Positions 16,697 through 25,143 of a stretch of DNA of 46,906 bases are shown here, one piece after another. This DNA comes from an uncultured Rhodanobacteraceae bacterium. GTDB lineage: Bacteria > Pseudomonadota > Gammaproteobacteria > Xanthomonadales > SZUA-5. The number at the start of each line of letters is the position of its first letter. Position 1 is the first letter of the stretch. The position numbers and the translations under genes are program-made. The stretch lies in NCBI GenBank assembly GCA_937928755.1, contig CALEZI010000085.1:1-46906 (forward strand), given 5' to 3'. The notes beneath the pieces are model-generated. The model saw nothing but the letters and a program-made list of their open reading frames with translations. It was not told where the DNA came from and searched no databases.

Positions 16697-17961
16697 TCGC
16701 GCATGCCGGGGCCGACGTAGATCTGCCGCGGACGACCGATCTTGACGTCGCGTTCCTGGTTTTGTTCCAGCCAGTGCGCAATCCATCCGGCGGTGCGCGC
16801 GATCGCGAACATCACGGTGAACATCTCGACCGGAATCTTCAGCGCCTTGTAGATGATTCCGGAGTAGAAATCGACGTTCGGGTACAGCTTGCGCTCGATG
16901 AAGTAATCGTCTTTCAGCGCGACGTCTTCCAGGGCCATCGCCACTTCCAGCAGCGGATCCTGAATTCCGAGCTCATTCAGTACCTTGTAGCACATCTCGC
17001 GAATGATCTTGGCGCGTGGATCGAAGTTCTTGTAGACCCGATGGCCAAAGCCCATCAGTCGGTAGGAATCGTTCTTGTCCTTGGCGCGGGCGACTGCCTT
17101 GGCCACGTTCGACTTGTCGCCGATTTCATGCAACTGCTTGAGGACCGCCTCGTTGGCACCGCCATGGGCGGGCCCCCACAACGCGGCAATTCCACCGGCG
17201 ATGCAGGCGATCGGATTGGCGCCGGTGGAACCGACCAGCCGTACCGTGGAGGTCGATGCGTTCTGCTCGTGATCGGCGTGCAGGATGAACAGCAGGTCGA
17301 GCGCCTTCGCGGCGATCGGATTGACGTTGTACGGCTCCGCCGGGACGGCGAACATCATGTCCAGGAAGCGCGAGCAATAGTCGAGATTGTTCTTCGGGTA
17401 GACGTACGGCTGACCCACCGAGTGCTTGTAGCAAGCCGCCGCCAGGGTCGGGATTTTGGCGATCAGGCGGATCGCCGTGATCATCCGGTGCGCCGGATTC
17501 TCCGGGTCAAGCGAGTCGTGATAGAAGGCCGCGAGCGATCCTGCGATACCCACCATCATCGCCATTGGATGGGCGTTGTAGTGGAAGCCGTTCATGAACA
17601 GCTTCAGCGACTCGTGGATCATGGTGTGGTTGGTGACGTGGTGTTCGAAGTCCTTGAACTGCGCGGGCGTCGGCAACTCGCCGCTGATCAGCAGGTAGGC
17701 AACCTCAAGGAAGTTCGACTGCTGCGCCAATTGCTCGATCGGATAGCCGCGGTAGAGCAGCACGCCCTGATCGCCGTCGATATAGGTGATGGCGCTCTTG
17801 GTCGAGCACGTCGACACGAATCCGGGATCGAATGTGAACAGGCCAAGATCCTTGTTCAATCGAGCGATATCGACCGCCGGATCCCCAAGCACACCTGAGA
17901 CGATCGGCAACTCCACCGACTTGCCGCTGCGCGAATCGGTAATGGCAACAGTGTTGGACAT
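16669..17961 (-). CDS. gltA: Citrate synthase (type II, hexameric class)
   Basis: Condenses oxaloacetate and acetyl-CoA to citrate, the entry step of the TCA cycle. The 430-residue length matches the proteobacterial type II enzyme. The Cys-rich N-terminal domain (TCSTKSAITYIDGD), catalytic-His regions (LHADHEQNASTS and GFGHRVYKNFDPR) and catalytic-Asp region (NVDFYSGIIY) are visible. The ATG at 17961 gives MSNTVAITDS; the ORF extends 16 residues upstream without family similarity. A 39-base hairpin sits in the predicted leader. It is convergent with the mrcA group and ends beside the possible small ORF. Confidence 0.97.
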   Translation of the reverse strand: MSNTVAITDSRSGKSVELPIVSGVLGDPAVDIARLNKDLGLFTFDPGFVSTCSTKSAITYIDGDQGVLLYRGYPIEQLAQQSNFLEVAYLLISGELPTPAQFKDFEHHVTNHTMIHESLKLFMNGFHYNAHPMAMMVGIAGSLAAFYHDSLDPENPAHRMITAIRLIAKIPTLAAACYKHSVGQPYVYPKNNLDYCSRFLDMMFAVPAEPYNVNPIAAKALDLLFILHADHEQNASTSTVRLVGSTGANPIACIAGGIAALWGPAHGGANEAVLKQLHEIGDKSNVAKAVARAKDKNDSYRLMGFGHRVYKNFDPRAKIIREMCYKVLNELGIQDPLLEVAMALEDVALKDDYFIERKLYPNVDFYSGIIYKALKIPVEMFTVMFAIARTAGWIAHWLEQNQERDVKIGRPRQIYVGPGMRDYVTLNDRS

Positions 17962-17982
17962 GGGTCTACTCCGATGACGGGT

Positions 17983-18021
17983 CGACATCCCCGCCGCATG
18001 CAGCGGCACCAGCGGATGTCG
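17983..18021 (-). promoter_or_regulatory. Leader hairpin upstream of gltA
   Basis: Arms CGACATCC (17983-17990) and GGATGTCG (18014-18021) are perfectly complementary and enclose a further CCGC/GCGG-type stem. The hairpin ends about 21 bases before the gltA ATG, so it would lie in the mRNA leader. No known riboswitch class is recognised; it may only influence mRNA stability. Confidence 0.3.
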
Positions 18022-18101
18022 AGAGCTGGGACCCCTCTAACACTACCATCGCCGCCCGCGCGCGTGCGCACGACAGACCCCGGGTAAGACCAATTATTGA
18101 C

Positions 18102-18141
18102 GCTGGTTGCTGGTTGCTGGTTGCTGGTTGCTGGTTGCTGG
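18102..18141. repeat. Tandem heptamer repeat (GCTGGTT)n
   Basis: Five full copies and one partial copy of GCTGGTT follow one another without error. An inverted partner (AACCAGCAACC, 18359-18369) lies about 220 bases away, just before the rpmE stop. Related copies occur at 21581-21685 and 24256-24321. The run sits between gltA and rpmE, in non-coding sequence. Confidence 0.85.
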
Positions 18142-18281
18142 CATCAGGAGCATCGCGCGCCAGGGCGCTTCTGCAACGTACCGATGATCCGAGTGCTTAC
18201 CGAGGGGCGCTCGCGCGCGCGATGCCTTGGCCAGCACCCACACCCACACCGATTTGCATCATCGCCTCGCGAGGCAACAAC

Positions 18282-18316
18282 AAAAAAACCCCCGGCGCCT
18301 TGCGGCACCAGGGGTT
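18282..18316 (-). terminator. Rho-independent terminator of the L31 gene
   Basis: On the minus strand an AACCCCTGGTGCC arm, a GCAA loop and a GGCGCCGGGGGTT arm are followed by a run of seven U (18282-18288). It lies about 70 bases after the L31 stop codon, with a partial heptamer repeat in between. Confidence 0.85.
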
Positions 18317-18384
18317 CAACGTCCAGGCATTGATCACCCGGCTGCGGCGGGTTGCTTCAACCAGCAACCTTCAACCAACAGCCG

Positions 18385-18630
18385 TCACTTCTGGCCGTAA
18401 CGCTTGCGGAACTTGTCGACGCGGCCGCCGGTGTCGATGGCCTTGTGCTTGCCCGTGTAGAACGGGTGCGACTTGCTCGACACGTCGACCTTGATCAACG
18501 GATACTCGTTGCCATCGGTCCACTTGATGGTTTCTTTCGACTTCTTGGTCGAACGAGTCAGGAACGCGAAGTCGGTGGTCACATCCTGGAACACGACTTC
18601 GAAATATTTCGGGTGGATATCGGGCTTCAT
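18385..18630 (-). CDS. rpmE2: 50S ribosomal protein L31, type B
   Basis: An 81-residue protein of the large ribosomal subunit. The N-terminus MKPDIHPKYFEVVFQDV, the SKSHPFYTGK segment and the final VDKFRKRYG are typical. The four cysteines of the zinc-binding (C+) form are absent, so this is the zinc-independent B type, which in many bacteria replaces the C+ form under zinc limitation. Here it may be the only copy. The ATG at 18630 has an AGGAG box (CCAGGAGAGG); the frame is open to 18891 but the extra part is not L31-like. I see no obvious Zur site in the 60 bases upstream. Confidence 0.95.
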   Translation of the reverse strand: MKPDIHPKYFEVVFQDVTTDFAFLTRSTKKSKETIKWTDGNEYPLIKVDVSSKSHPFYTGKHKAIDTGGRVDKFRKRYGQK

Positions 18631-18807
18631 GGGTACGCCTCTCCTGGCGGCACAGATGCAGCAAGCCCGAAAGGATAACACGAGTTTGCGCCGGGGATCA
18701 AAGCACGCATGTTGCCTTGACGCCGGGATCGGACTCGACATTGATCCTCGCCAGGCATGACGTCGGTTCGGCATGGCGAATCTTTTGGAAACGGGGCGCA
18801 GGTTTTG

Positions 18808-18877
18808 GTGGGTCCAGACTTGTCTGGACTCTTCTGGCATGGGTGCGGAAAAGCGTCCGGACAAGTCCGGACCCACC
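18808..18877. repeat. Inverted repeat of a GTGGGTCCGGAC-type palindromic element
   Basis: GTGGGTCCAGACTTGTCTGGAC (written in two parts: GTGGGTCCAGA, CTTGTCTGGAC; 18808-18829) faces GTCCGGACAAG-TCCGGACCCACC (18855-18877). Each half is itself a palindrome around ACTTGT/ACAAGT, and together they form a long stem with a 25-base loop. It lies in the 377-base gap between the L31 gene and recG, where I see no gene. There is no U-tract. Confidence 0.75.
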
Positions 18878-19007
18878 AAGTCCAAAGCCAAGGTTCTGGG
18901 CAGTAAAGGCCATCGGCGACGGCGTGACCGCGCAGGCGCGCGTGGTGCAGATCATGCGCTTTTCCCGTGCCGCTGCGCCGTGCCCCTGCCCCTTTTGCAG
19001 TTGCGTC

Positions 19008-21110
19008 TCACGCCTTCGCATAACGTGCAGCCGCCCCCACCCAGCGCCGCACCAGCGCTTCGGCGGCCGGCAGGTCGCGCTTGAGCAGCACATCGGCGAG
19101 CTGGCGTGCCTTGCCGAGCCAGGCGGCATCCCGCGCGAGGTCGGCGACCTTGAACAACGCCTCGCCGGTCTGGCGTGTGCCCAACACTTCTCCGGGCCCG
19201 CGCAGTTCAAGATCGCGCTCGGCGATGACAAAGCCATCGGTGGTTTCGCGCAATACCGTGAGCCGCTGGCGTGCGGTCAGCGACAGCGGCGGCTGGTACA
19301 ACAGCACGCAGGTCGACTCCTGCGATCCGCGTCCGACACGCCCACGCAACTGATGCAATTGCGCCAGGCCGAGGCGCTCGGGATTCTCGACGATCATCAG
19401 ACTCGCATTGGGCACGTCGACACCGACTTCGATGACCGTGGTGGCGACCAACAGGTCGAGTTGACCGGTCGCAAAGGCATGCATGACTGCGGCGCGCTCA
19501 ACGCCCTTGAGGCGCCCGTGGACCAAGCCTATACGCAGCAGCGGCAGGGCAGCGGCCAGATCCGCCGCGGTGGTCTGCGCAGCCTCAGCCTCGATTTCAT
19601 CGGATTCTTCGATCAGCGTGCAGACCCAGTAGGCCTGGCGCCCGGCGGCGCAGGCGTCAGCAATGCGCTGGATGACCTCATCGCGCCGCGGCCGACTGAC
19701 GGCGACGGTCAGGATCGGCTTGCGTCCGGGCGGCATCTGGTCGATCGCCGACACGTCGAGGTCGGCGAACTGGGTCATCGCCAAGGTGCGCGGGATCGGT
19801 GTGGCCGTCATCACCAACTGGTGCGGACGCAGTTCGCCGACGCGGCCCTTTTGCGCCAGCGCCAGGCGCTGATCGACGCCAAAACGATGCTGCTCGTCGA
19901 TGATGGCGAGCCCCAGCGCCCGGAACTGCACCGACTCCTGCATCAAGGCGTGGGTGCCGACCGCCCACGGCGCGCCATCGGCAATGCGCGCCAAGGCGCT
20001 GTCGCGTGCCTTGCCCTTGACGCGCGAACTCAACCAGACGCCATCGATGCCGAGCGGCGCGAACCAGCGCTCGAAACTGCGCCGGTGCTGCTCGGCGAGC
20101 AACTCCGTCGGCGCCATCACGGCGGCCTGCAGGCCGCTTTCGATCGCAGCCAGCGCCGCGAGTGCGGCAACAATGGTCTTGCCTGATCCGACATCGCCCT
20201 GCAGCAAGCGCAGCATCGGCACGCTGCGCGCGAGATCACGGTCGATCTCGTCGAGTACGCGCTGCTGCGCGGCGGTCAGCGCGAACGGCAGTTGCGCAAG
20301 CAGTTTCTGACGCAGGCGCCCGGAACTACGCAGTACCGGCGCGCGCTCGCTGCGCACCCGCTGACGCACCAGGCGCATGCTCAGGTGATGCGCGAGCAGT
20401 TCCTCGAACGCCAACCGCGTGCGCGACAGGTGCTCGCCGCCAGCGATGGCCTCGGCCTCGCTGCGTTCGCGCGGACGATGCAAATGGCGCAACGCCGTGC
20501 TCAGCGGCGGCCAATCCGCCGGCAACAGATCGGCCAACGGGCCGTCGGCGGCTTCCGGCAATTGCGCCAGCGCCAGCTCGATGGCGCGCTGCATGCGCGC
20601 ATTGCCGAGCCCTTCGGACTTCGGGTACACCGGTCGCAGCGCACTCTCGACGGGCACCGGTTCGTCGGCGCCGAGCAGGCGGTAGCGCGGATGCACGATC
20701 TCGAGGGAAAAGTTGCCGGCGCGCGGCTCGCCGTAAACCAGCAGCCGCGCGCCGGTTTTCATTTGATCGGCTTGCGCCTGTTTGAAATGGAAAAACCGCA
20801 GCATTAAGCGGCCGCTGCCGTCGGCCACCACCACCAGCAACATCCGTCGCTTGCGGAAGGCCACCTCTGCATGCTCGACCGTGCCAACGAACTGCGCCGC
20901 CACTCCGGGTCGCAGCGCACCGATCCGACTCAGCTCGGTGCGATCTTCGAAGCGCAGCGGAAAATGAAACCACAGGTCGGCGAGCGTGGCGAAACCAGCC
21001 TCGGTCAGGTCGCCGATCAAGGCCTTCCCCAGCCCCACCAGCGATGCCAGTGGACGTGCCGCTGCGATCGCGAAAGCGTCCTCGCTGGTCGCTGCCGCAA
21101 CAGGCGTCAT
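19008..21110 (-). CDS. recG: ATP-dependent DNA helicase RecG
   Basis: Branched-DNA helicase that reverses stalled replication forks and processes Holliday junctions. About 700 residues, normal for RecG. An N-terminal wedge/OB domain (GLGKALIGDLTEAG; FRKRRMLLVVVADGSG) is followed by two RecA-like helicase domains with Walker A GDVGSGKT (about 305), a DEQH box (IIDEQHRFG), TATPIPRTLA and the QLRGRVGRG motif VI. Two starts are possible, ATG at 21110 and GTG at 21137; neither has a strong ribosome site. It follows ridA closely, so it is probably the last gene of the rpoZ-spoT-ridA-recG group. Confidence 0.96.
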   Translation of the reverse strand: MTPVAAATSEDAFAIAAARPLASLVGLGKALIGDLTEAGFATLADLWFHFPLRFEDRTELSRIGALRPGVAAQFVGTVEHAEVAFRKRRMLLVVVADGSGRLMLRFFHFKQAQADQMKTGARLLVYGEPRAGNFSLEIVHPRYRLLGADEPVPVESALRPVYPKSEGLGNARMQRAIELALAQLPEAADGPLADLLPADWPPLSTALRHLHRPRERSEAEAIAGGEHLSRTRLAFEELLAHHLSMRLVRQRVRSERAPVLRSSGRLRQKLLAQLPFALTAAQQRVLDEIDRDLARSVPMLRLLQGDVGSGKTIVAALAALAAIESGLQAAVMAPTELLAEQHRRSFERWFAPLGIDGVWLSSRVKGKARDSALARIADGAPWAVGTHALMQESVQFRALGLAIIDEQHRFGVDQRLALAQKGRVGELRPHQLVMTATPIPRTLAMTQFADLDVSAIDQMPPGRKPILTVAVSRPRRDEVIQRIADACAAGRQAYWVCTLIEESDEIEAEAAQTTAADLAAALPLLRIGLVHGRLKGVERAAVMHAFATGQLDLLVATTVIEVGVDVPNASLMIVENPERLGLAQLHQLRGRVGRGSQESTCVLLYQPPLSLTARQRLTVLRETTDGFVIAERDLELRGPGEVLGTRQTGEALFKVADLARDAAWLGKARQLADVLLKRDLPAAEALVRRWVGAAARYAKA

Positions 21111-21140
21111 CGAAGGCGTGTTCCGCGGCTGAATCACCGA

Positions 21141-21521
21141 TCAGGGCAGCTCGAGGATGGCGTCCATCTCGATGGCGGCGCCACGCGGCAACTCACGGAC
21201 TGCGACCGCCGCACGCGCCGGATAGGGTTTGACGAAGTACTTGCTCATGATCTCGTTGACCACCGGAAAGTTGCCCATGTCGGTCAGGAACACGTTGAGC
21301 TTGACGATATCGTCGAGTCCGCCGCCCGCCGCAACGGCCACCGCGCGCAGGTTCTTGAACACCCGATGTACCGCGCTTTCGATACTGGCGTTATCGAGTT
21401 GCATGGTCACCGGGTCGAGCGGAATCTGGCCCGACAGGTAAACCGTCTTGCCGACGCGTACGGCCTGTGAGTAGGTGCCGATGGCCTTGGGTGCGGCATC
21501 GGTGCTGATGATTTCGCGCAT
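21141..21521 (-). CDS. ridA: RidA family reactive-intermediate (enamine/imine) deaminase
   Basis: A 126-residue cytoplasmic trimer-forming protein that hydrolyses reactive 2-aminoacrylate and related imines made by PLP enzymes. Family motifs are IGTYSQAV, VYLSGQIPLDP, the Asn-Val-Phe-Leu-Thr-Asp strand, and YFVKPYPARAAVAVRELPRGA with the conserved Arg and Glu of the active site. Start ATG at 21521. Its place between spoT and recG is conserved in Xanthomonadaceae. Confidence 0.95.
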   Translation of the reverse strand: MREIISTDAAPKAIGTYSQAVRVGKTVYLSGQIPLDPVTMQLDNASIESAVHRVFKNLRAVAVAAGGGLDDIVKLNVFLTDMGNFPVVNEIMSKYFVKPYPARAAVAVRELPRGAAIEMDAILELP

Positions 21522-21580
21522 GCGGAGTTCCTCGATCGACCACGGGGGCGGACTTCGGGAAGGAGTCTAAGCGGGTTTCT

Positions 21581-21685
21581 GGTTGTTGGTTGCTGGTTGT
21601 TGGCAGCAAGAGCTGGCGCGCGAAGTTGATGCTCCTGTTGGCAAGCTGCGAACAACCAGCAACCAGCAACCAGCAACCAGCAACC
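21581..21685. repeat. Inverted heptamer repeat between ridA and spoT
   Basis: GGTTGTTGGTTGCTGGTTGT (from 21581) is facing a tandem run of CCAGCAA units (21651-21685). The two arms can pair into a long hairpin with a loop of about 45 bases. It ends four bases before the spoT stop codon. Same family as the repeats at 18102 and 24256. Confidence 0.85.
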
Positions 21686-21689
21686 CATT

Positions 21690-23858
21690 TCAGCTCTGCT
21701 GCCGATGTACCACGAGCACGACATCGGCACGGCGCACCCGCTTCATCACCTCGGCGAGATGTTCACGGTGGCGCACTTCGATGGTGAACAGCAACGACGC
21801 GCTGTGCGCATCGCGATCCTGGTATTCGACGTTCTCGATGTTCGAATTGGCTTCGGCGATGGCGGCCGCGACGGTCGCCAGCACGCCGGGGCGATTGACC
21901 ACGTCGATGCGCAGTTGCACGCGATAGTCGCCGCTGACTTCGGGTTCCCAGTCGACGCGCACCACGCGCTCTGGCTGCTTGCGCATCTCGGCAACGTTCG
22001 GGCAGGTGGTCTGATGGACCACCAGACCCTTGCCAGCGCTGAGGAATCCGATGATCGGATCGCCAGGGATCGGCATGCAGCACTGGCCGAAGGTGAGCAC
22101 CCCACGCTCGCTGCCGGAGATGCGTACAACCTGGTCCTTGGGTGCGCTGCCATGGCTGCCGTCGCCGCGCCACAACTGGCGCGCGACCAGTGCGGGCATG
22201 CGCGTTCCGAGCGCGATGTCCGACAACAGCTCTTCCAACCGCCGCATGCGATTTTCTTCAAGGTATGCGCGCAACACGGGTTCAGCCACAGCATCCAGAT
22301 TGCCGCCGATATCGGCCAGCGCGCGGCCGAGCATGCGGTGCCCGAGCGACACCGCGTCCTCGTGCTGCAACTGCTTCAGGTAATGACGGATCGAGGTGCG
22401 CGCCTTGCTGGTGACCACGAACTCCAGCCATTGCGGCTGCGGCGTGGCGCTCGCTGCGGTGACGATCTCGATGGTCTGGCCGCTGACCAGTCGCGTGCGC
22501 AACGGGCGCAGCTGGCGGTCGACGCGCGCGGCGACCGCGTGGTCGCCCACATTGGTGTGCACCGCGTAGGCAAAGTCGATGGCGCAGGCGTTGCGCGGCA
22601 GCGCCATGATCCGGCCCTTGGGGGTGAACAAGTAGACCTCGTCCGGGAACAGGTCGACCTTGACGTTCTCCAGGAATTCGATCGAACTGCCGGCCTGGCG
22701 CTGGCTGTCGACCAGTCCCTGCAGCCATTCGCGGGCACGCATCTGCGCGTTGTTGGCCGGGCTTGCCTCGGCCTTGTAGATCCAGTGGGCCGCCACGCCG
22801 CGTTCGGCGACGATGTCCATGTCTTCGGTACGGATCTGGATCTCGACCGGCGCACCCGCAGGGCCAAACAGCACCGTATGCAGCGACTGATAGCCATTCG
22901 CCTTGGGAATCGCGATGTAGTCCTTGAAGCGGTTGTCGAGCGGCTTGTAAAGCCCGTGTGCAGCGCCCAGCGCCTGGTAACACTGCGACACGCTGGCGAC
23001 GATCACGCGCACGCCGTAGACATCCATGACCTCGGCGAAACTCTTGTGCTCGCCGCGCATCTTGCGATAGATGCTGTACGAAGACTTGATGCGGCTGACG
23101 ATGCGCGCCTGCAGGCCGTCTTCCTTCAGTCGGATCGACAACGCCTGCTCGATCTTGCTCATGATTTCGCGGCGATTGCCGATCATCGCCTTGATGCGCG
23201 CGGCGACGATGGCGTGGCGCCGCGGGTAAAGCGATTTGAAGCCGAGTTCCTGCAACTCGCTCTTGAGCTTGTTCATGCCTAGTCGCTGCGCGATCGGCGC
23301 GTACACCTCGAGGGTTTCGCGGGCGATGCGGCGTCGCCCCTCGGGGCTCATCGACTCCAGCGTGCGCATGTTGTGCAGGCGATCGGCCAGCTTGATCAGG
23401 ATCACGCGCAAATCGCGCGCCATCGCCAGCAGCATCTTGCGGAAGCTCTCGGCGGTCGCCGCCTCGCGCGAGGCGAATTCCACCTTGTCCAGCTTGGTGA
23501 CGCCATCCACCAGGTCGGCGACGGTTTCACCGAACTCGGTCAGCAGCAGTTCCTTGGTGACCAGCGTGTCTTCGATGGTGTCGTGCAGGATGCCCGCCAT
23601 CAGCGTCTCGGCATCCAGATGCATTTCGGCGAGGATGCGCGCTACCGCCACCGGGTGGGTGATGTAGGGCTCTCCGCTCTTGCGATTCTGGCCGCGATGC
23701 GCGCGTTCGCCGACGACGAACGCCTTTTCCACCAGGCGTACCTGCTCCGGCGACAGGTAACTGCTCAACAGTTGCCGCAACTCCAGCATGTAGTGCGGCA
23801 GCATGTCCTGCTGCGCAGTGGTCTCCGGAGCCGGGTTGGCAGGCGTCACCGTGTTCAC
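21690..23858 (-). CDS. spoT: Bifunctional (p)ppGpp synthetase/hydrolase SpoT
   Basis: Controls the stringent response by making and degrading (p)ppGpp. 722 residues: an HD hydrolase domain with intact HDTIEDT (near residue 90), a RelA/SpoT synthetase domain (YGVRVIVAS; FKDYIAIPKANGYQSLHT), a TGS domain (DEVYLFTPKGRI), a zinc-finger-like/helical region with CCMPIPGD, and a C-terminal ACT domain. The intact HD motif separates it from RelA. The GTG at 23858 has a strong AAAGGAAG box; the frame continues to 23927 but would overlap rpoZ. It follows rpoZ by 31 bases. Confidence 0.96.
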   Translation of the reverse strand: MNTVTPANPAPETTAQQDMLPHYMLELRQLLSSYLSPEQVRLVEKAFVVGERAHRGQNRKSGEPYITHPVAVARILAEMHLDAETLMAGILHDTIEDTLVTKELLLTEFGETVADLVDGVTKLDKVEFASREAATAESFRKMLLAMARDLRVILIKLADRLHNMRTLESMSPEGRRRIARETLEVYAPIAQRLGMNKLKSELQELGFKSLYPRRHAIVAARIKAMIGNRREIMSKIEQALSIRLKEDGLQARIVSRIKSSYSIYRKMRGEHKSFAEVMDVYGVRVIVASVSQCYQALGAAHGLYKPLDNRFKDYIAIPKANGYQSLHTVLFGPAGAPVEIQIRTEDMDIVAERGVAAHWIYKAEASPANNAQMRAREWLQGLVDSQRQAGSSIEFLENVKVDLFPDEVYLFTPKGRIMALPRNACAIDFAYAVHTNVGDHAVAARVDRQLRPLRTRLVSGQTIEIVTAASATPQPQWLEFVVTSKARTSIRHYLKQLQHEDAVSLGHRMLGRALADIGGNLDAVAEPVLRAYLEENRMRRLEELLSDIALGTRMPALVARQLWRGDGSHGSAPKDQVVRISGSERGVLTFGQCCMPIPGDPIIGFLSAGKGLVVHQTTCPNVAEMRKQPERVVRVDWEPEVSGDYRVQLRIDVVNRPGVLATVAAAIAEANSNIENVEYQDRDAHSASLLFTIEVRHREHLAEVMKRVRRADVVLVVHRQQS

Positions 23859-23889
23859 GCGACTTCCTTTCCCCCGGTCGACCCGACTG

Positions 23890-24183
23890 TCAGATGTCGT
23901 CGTCGCCCTTGCCGAGGCCGTCGTCAAGTTCGGCGGCCGCCCACTCCATCGCCTGGCGCTCCGCCGCTTCGCGTTCGCGCTTCTCGACCTCGGCCAGCAA
24001 CTGGTTGGTGATCTGCCCGGTTGCGATCTCGCGCAATGCGATCACTGTCGGCTTGTCGTCGTCTTCCGGCACCAGCGCATCGGCGCCGCGCGCCACCTGG
24101 CGGGCTCGCTTGCTGGCCATCAGCACCAGCTCGAATCGGTTATCGACCACCTTCAGGCAGTCTTCGACAGTAATACGGGCCAT
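23890..24183 (-). CDS. rpoZ: RNA polymerase omega subunit
   Basis: A 97-residue subunit that helps assemble RNA polymerase and forms one ppGpp-binding site. It starts MARITVEDCLKVVDNRFELV and contains the conserved VLMASKRARQV and KPTVIALREIA segments; the C-terminus is acidic. It is directly upstream of spoT, as in many proteobacteria. The usual upstream neighbour gmk is not present here; a repeat and an unknown gene occupy that place. Confidence 0.97.
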   Translation of the reverse strand: MARITVEDCLKVVDNRFELVLMASKRARQVARGADALVPEDDDKPTVIALREIATGQITNQLLAEVEKREREAAERQAMEWAAAELDDGLGKGDDDI

Positions 24184-24218
24184 GGCGGCCTCCTGATCAG
24201 AATTCGGACGAATCGCGG

Positions 24219-24224
24219 ATTGTA
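24219..24224 (-). promoter_or_regulatory. Predicted -10 element of the rpoZ-spoT promoter
   Basis: TACAAT on the minus strand is placed to start transcription about 30 bases before the rpoZ ATG, which has an AGGAG box. The -35 region is poor. Confidence 0.4.
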
Positions 24225-24255
24225 GCAGGAAGCGCGAAGATGGTTTCCGGTTATT

Positions 24256-24321
24256 GGTTGCTGGTTGTTGGCAGCAGGATCAAAAGCCCAAGCCCGATCT
24301 TGCCGCCAACAACCAGCAACC
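24256..24321. repeat. Inverted heptamer-type repeat with perfect 17-bp arms
   Basis: GGTTGCTGGTTGTTGGC (24256-24272) and its exact complement GCCAACAACCAGCAACC (24305-24321) enclose a 32-base loop. It sits between the unknown gene at 24330 and rpoZ, and belongs to the same family as 18102 and 21581. Confidence 0.9.
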
Positions 24322-24329
24322 GTTGTGCC

Positions 24330-24905
24330 TCACTGCTTCCCCCTTGGCCCCTCGATGACGATCGCGCCGGGAAATACTTCGGCGGCGCGCTCGGGCACGA
24401 TGCGCCCATGGGATTCGCACCAGGCGTAGGCGAGGCCGGGTTCGAGACGGGTGTCGTCGCCCGCCAACCGACGCACCTCGAACAGTACCCGCACCAGTTC
24501 GGCGAAAGCGCCGGCCAGCTTGCGGAACAGGCTATCGAGGCCGCCGCTGGCACGCTCGCCGAGGTGACGATAGGCATCGCTGCCGATGTCCTGGAAGTAG
24601 CTCAACGACACACGGCGGCGCTCGGCCTGCTGCGGGTACAGGCCGGCAATCAGCAAACAGCCGTCGCCGACATCGCGCAGACCCATTTCGCGCTGGCGTC
24701 CGCTCGCCATCAGCGTATTCAGCCATTCGAGCGCGATCGTGCGTACCGCCAGCCGGGCGTCGCTCTGGTGGCGCATCAGCGTGAACACCAGATAACTCTC
24801 GAGTTCGTCGCCCAGCTGCCGCGACGCGCGGGTTTCGGCGTCGCGCACCAGGGACTGCCACAGCGCGGTCTGCGTATCGGTGACGATCGGTTCGGTTCTG
24901 CTCAT
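24330..24905 (-). CDS. Hypothetical cytoplasmic protein
   Basis: A 191-residue protein that I cannot assign. No signal peptide or membrane helix is seen; it looks mostly alpha-helical, with LESYLVFTLMRHQSDARLAV, GDGCLLIAGLYPQQAERR and a VSLSYFQDIGSDAYRHLGER block. Its coding bias matches neighbouring genes and it has its own ATG at 24905 (GGAGGTCGC precedes it). It lies upstream of rpoZ on the same strand, separated by a repeat hairpin. A conserved unknown of Xanthomonadales is the likely status. Confidence 0.7.
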   Translation of the reverse strand: MSRTEPIVTDTQTALWQSLVRDAETRASRQLGDELESYLVFTLMRHQSDARLAVRTIALEWLNTLMASGRQREMGLRDVGDGCLLIAGLYPQQAERRRVSLSYFQDIGSDAYRHLGERASGGLDSLFRKLAGAFAELVRVLFEVRRLAGDDTRLEPGLAYAWCESHGRIVPERAAEVFPGAIVIEGPRGKQ

Positions 24906-25082
24906 GCGACCTCCGGGTGAAGCGAACGCGCGCCACGAGCGGCAGCAGGCTGCTCGGGATGACGCACTCGCGTTGTCGAGAAGGTCGCCATTAGGCGTTG
25001 CTTCGAGTTTCGCAAGGCCGGCGCGGTGTGGTCAACCGGCCGCCGCGCGAGGTTGCGACTGCGTTACGTTTGCGGCGTGATC

Positions 25083-25113
25083 TTCACGATCGCAGGGCTG
25101 CTCGGTGGATAAT
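25083..25113 (+). promoter_or_regulatory. Possible promoter of the dienelactone-hydrolase-like gene
   Basis: GATAAT (25108-25113) is a good -10 match about 30 bases before the ATG. A TTCACG lies 19 bases upstream (25083-25088), spacing slightly long. The rest of the 24906-25082 gap shows no other feature. Confidence 0.3.
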
Positions 25114-25143
25114 GTGCGCAGCCCACCGACAGGAGTTCACCCC

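Noticed and set aside
18102..18141. CRISPR array
   Set aside because: The unit is only 7 bases, directly tandem without spacers; no cas genes nearby.
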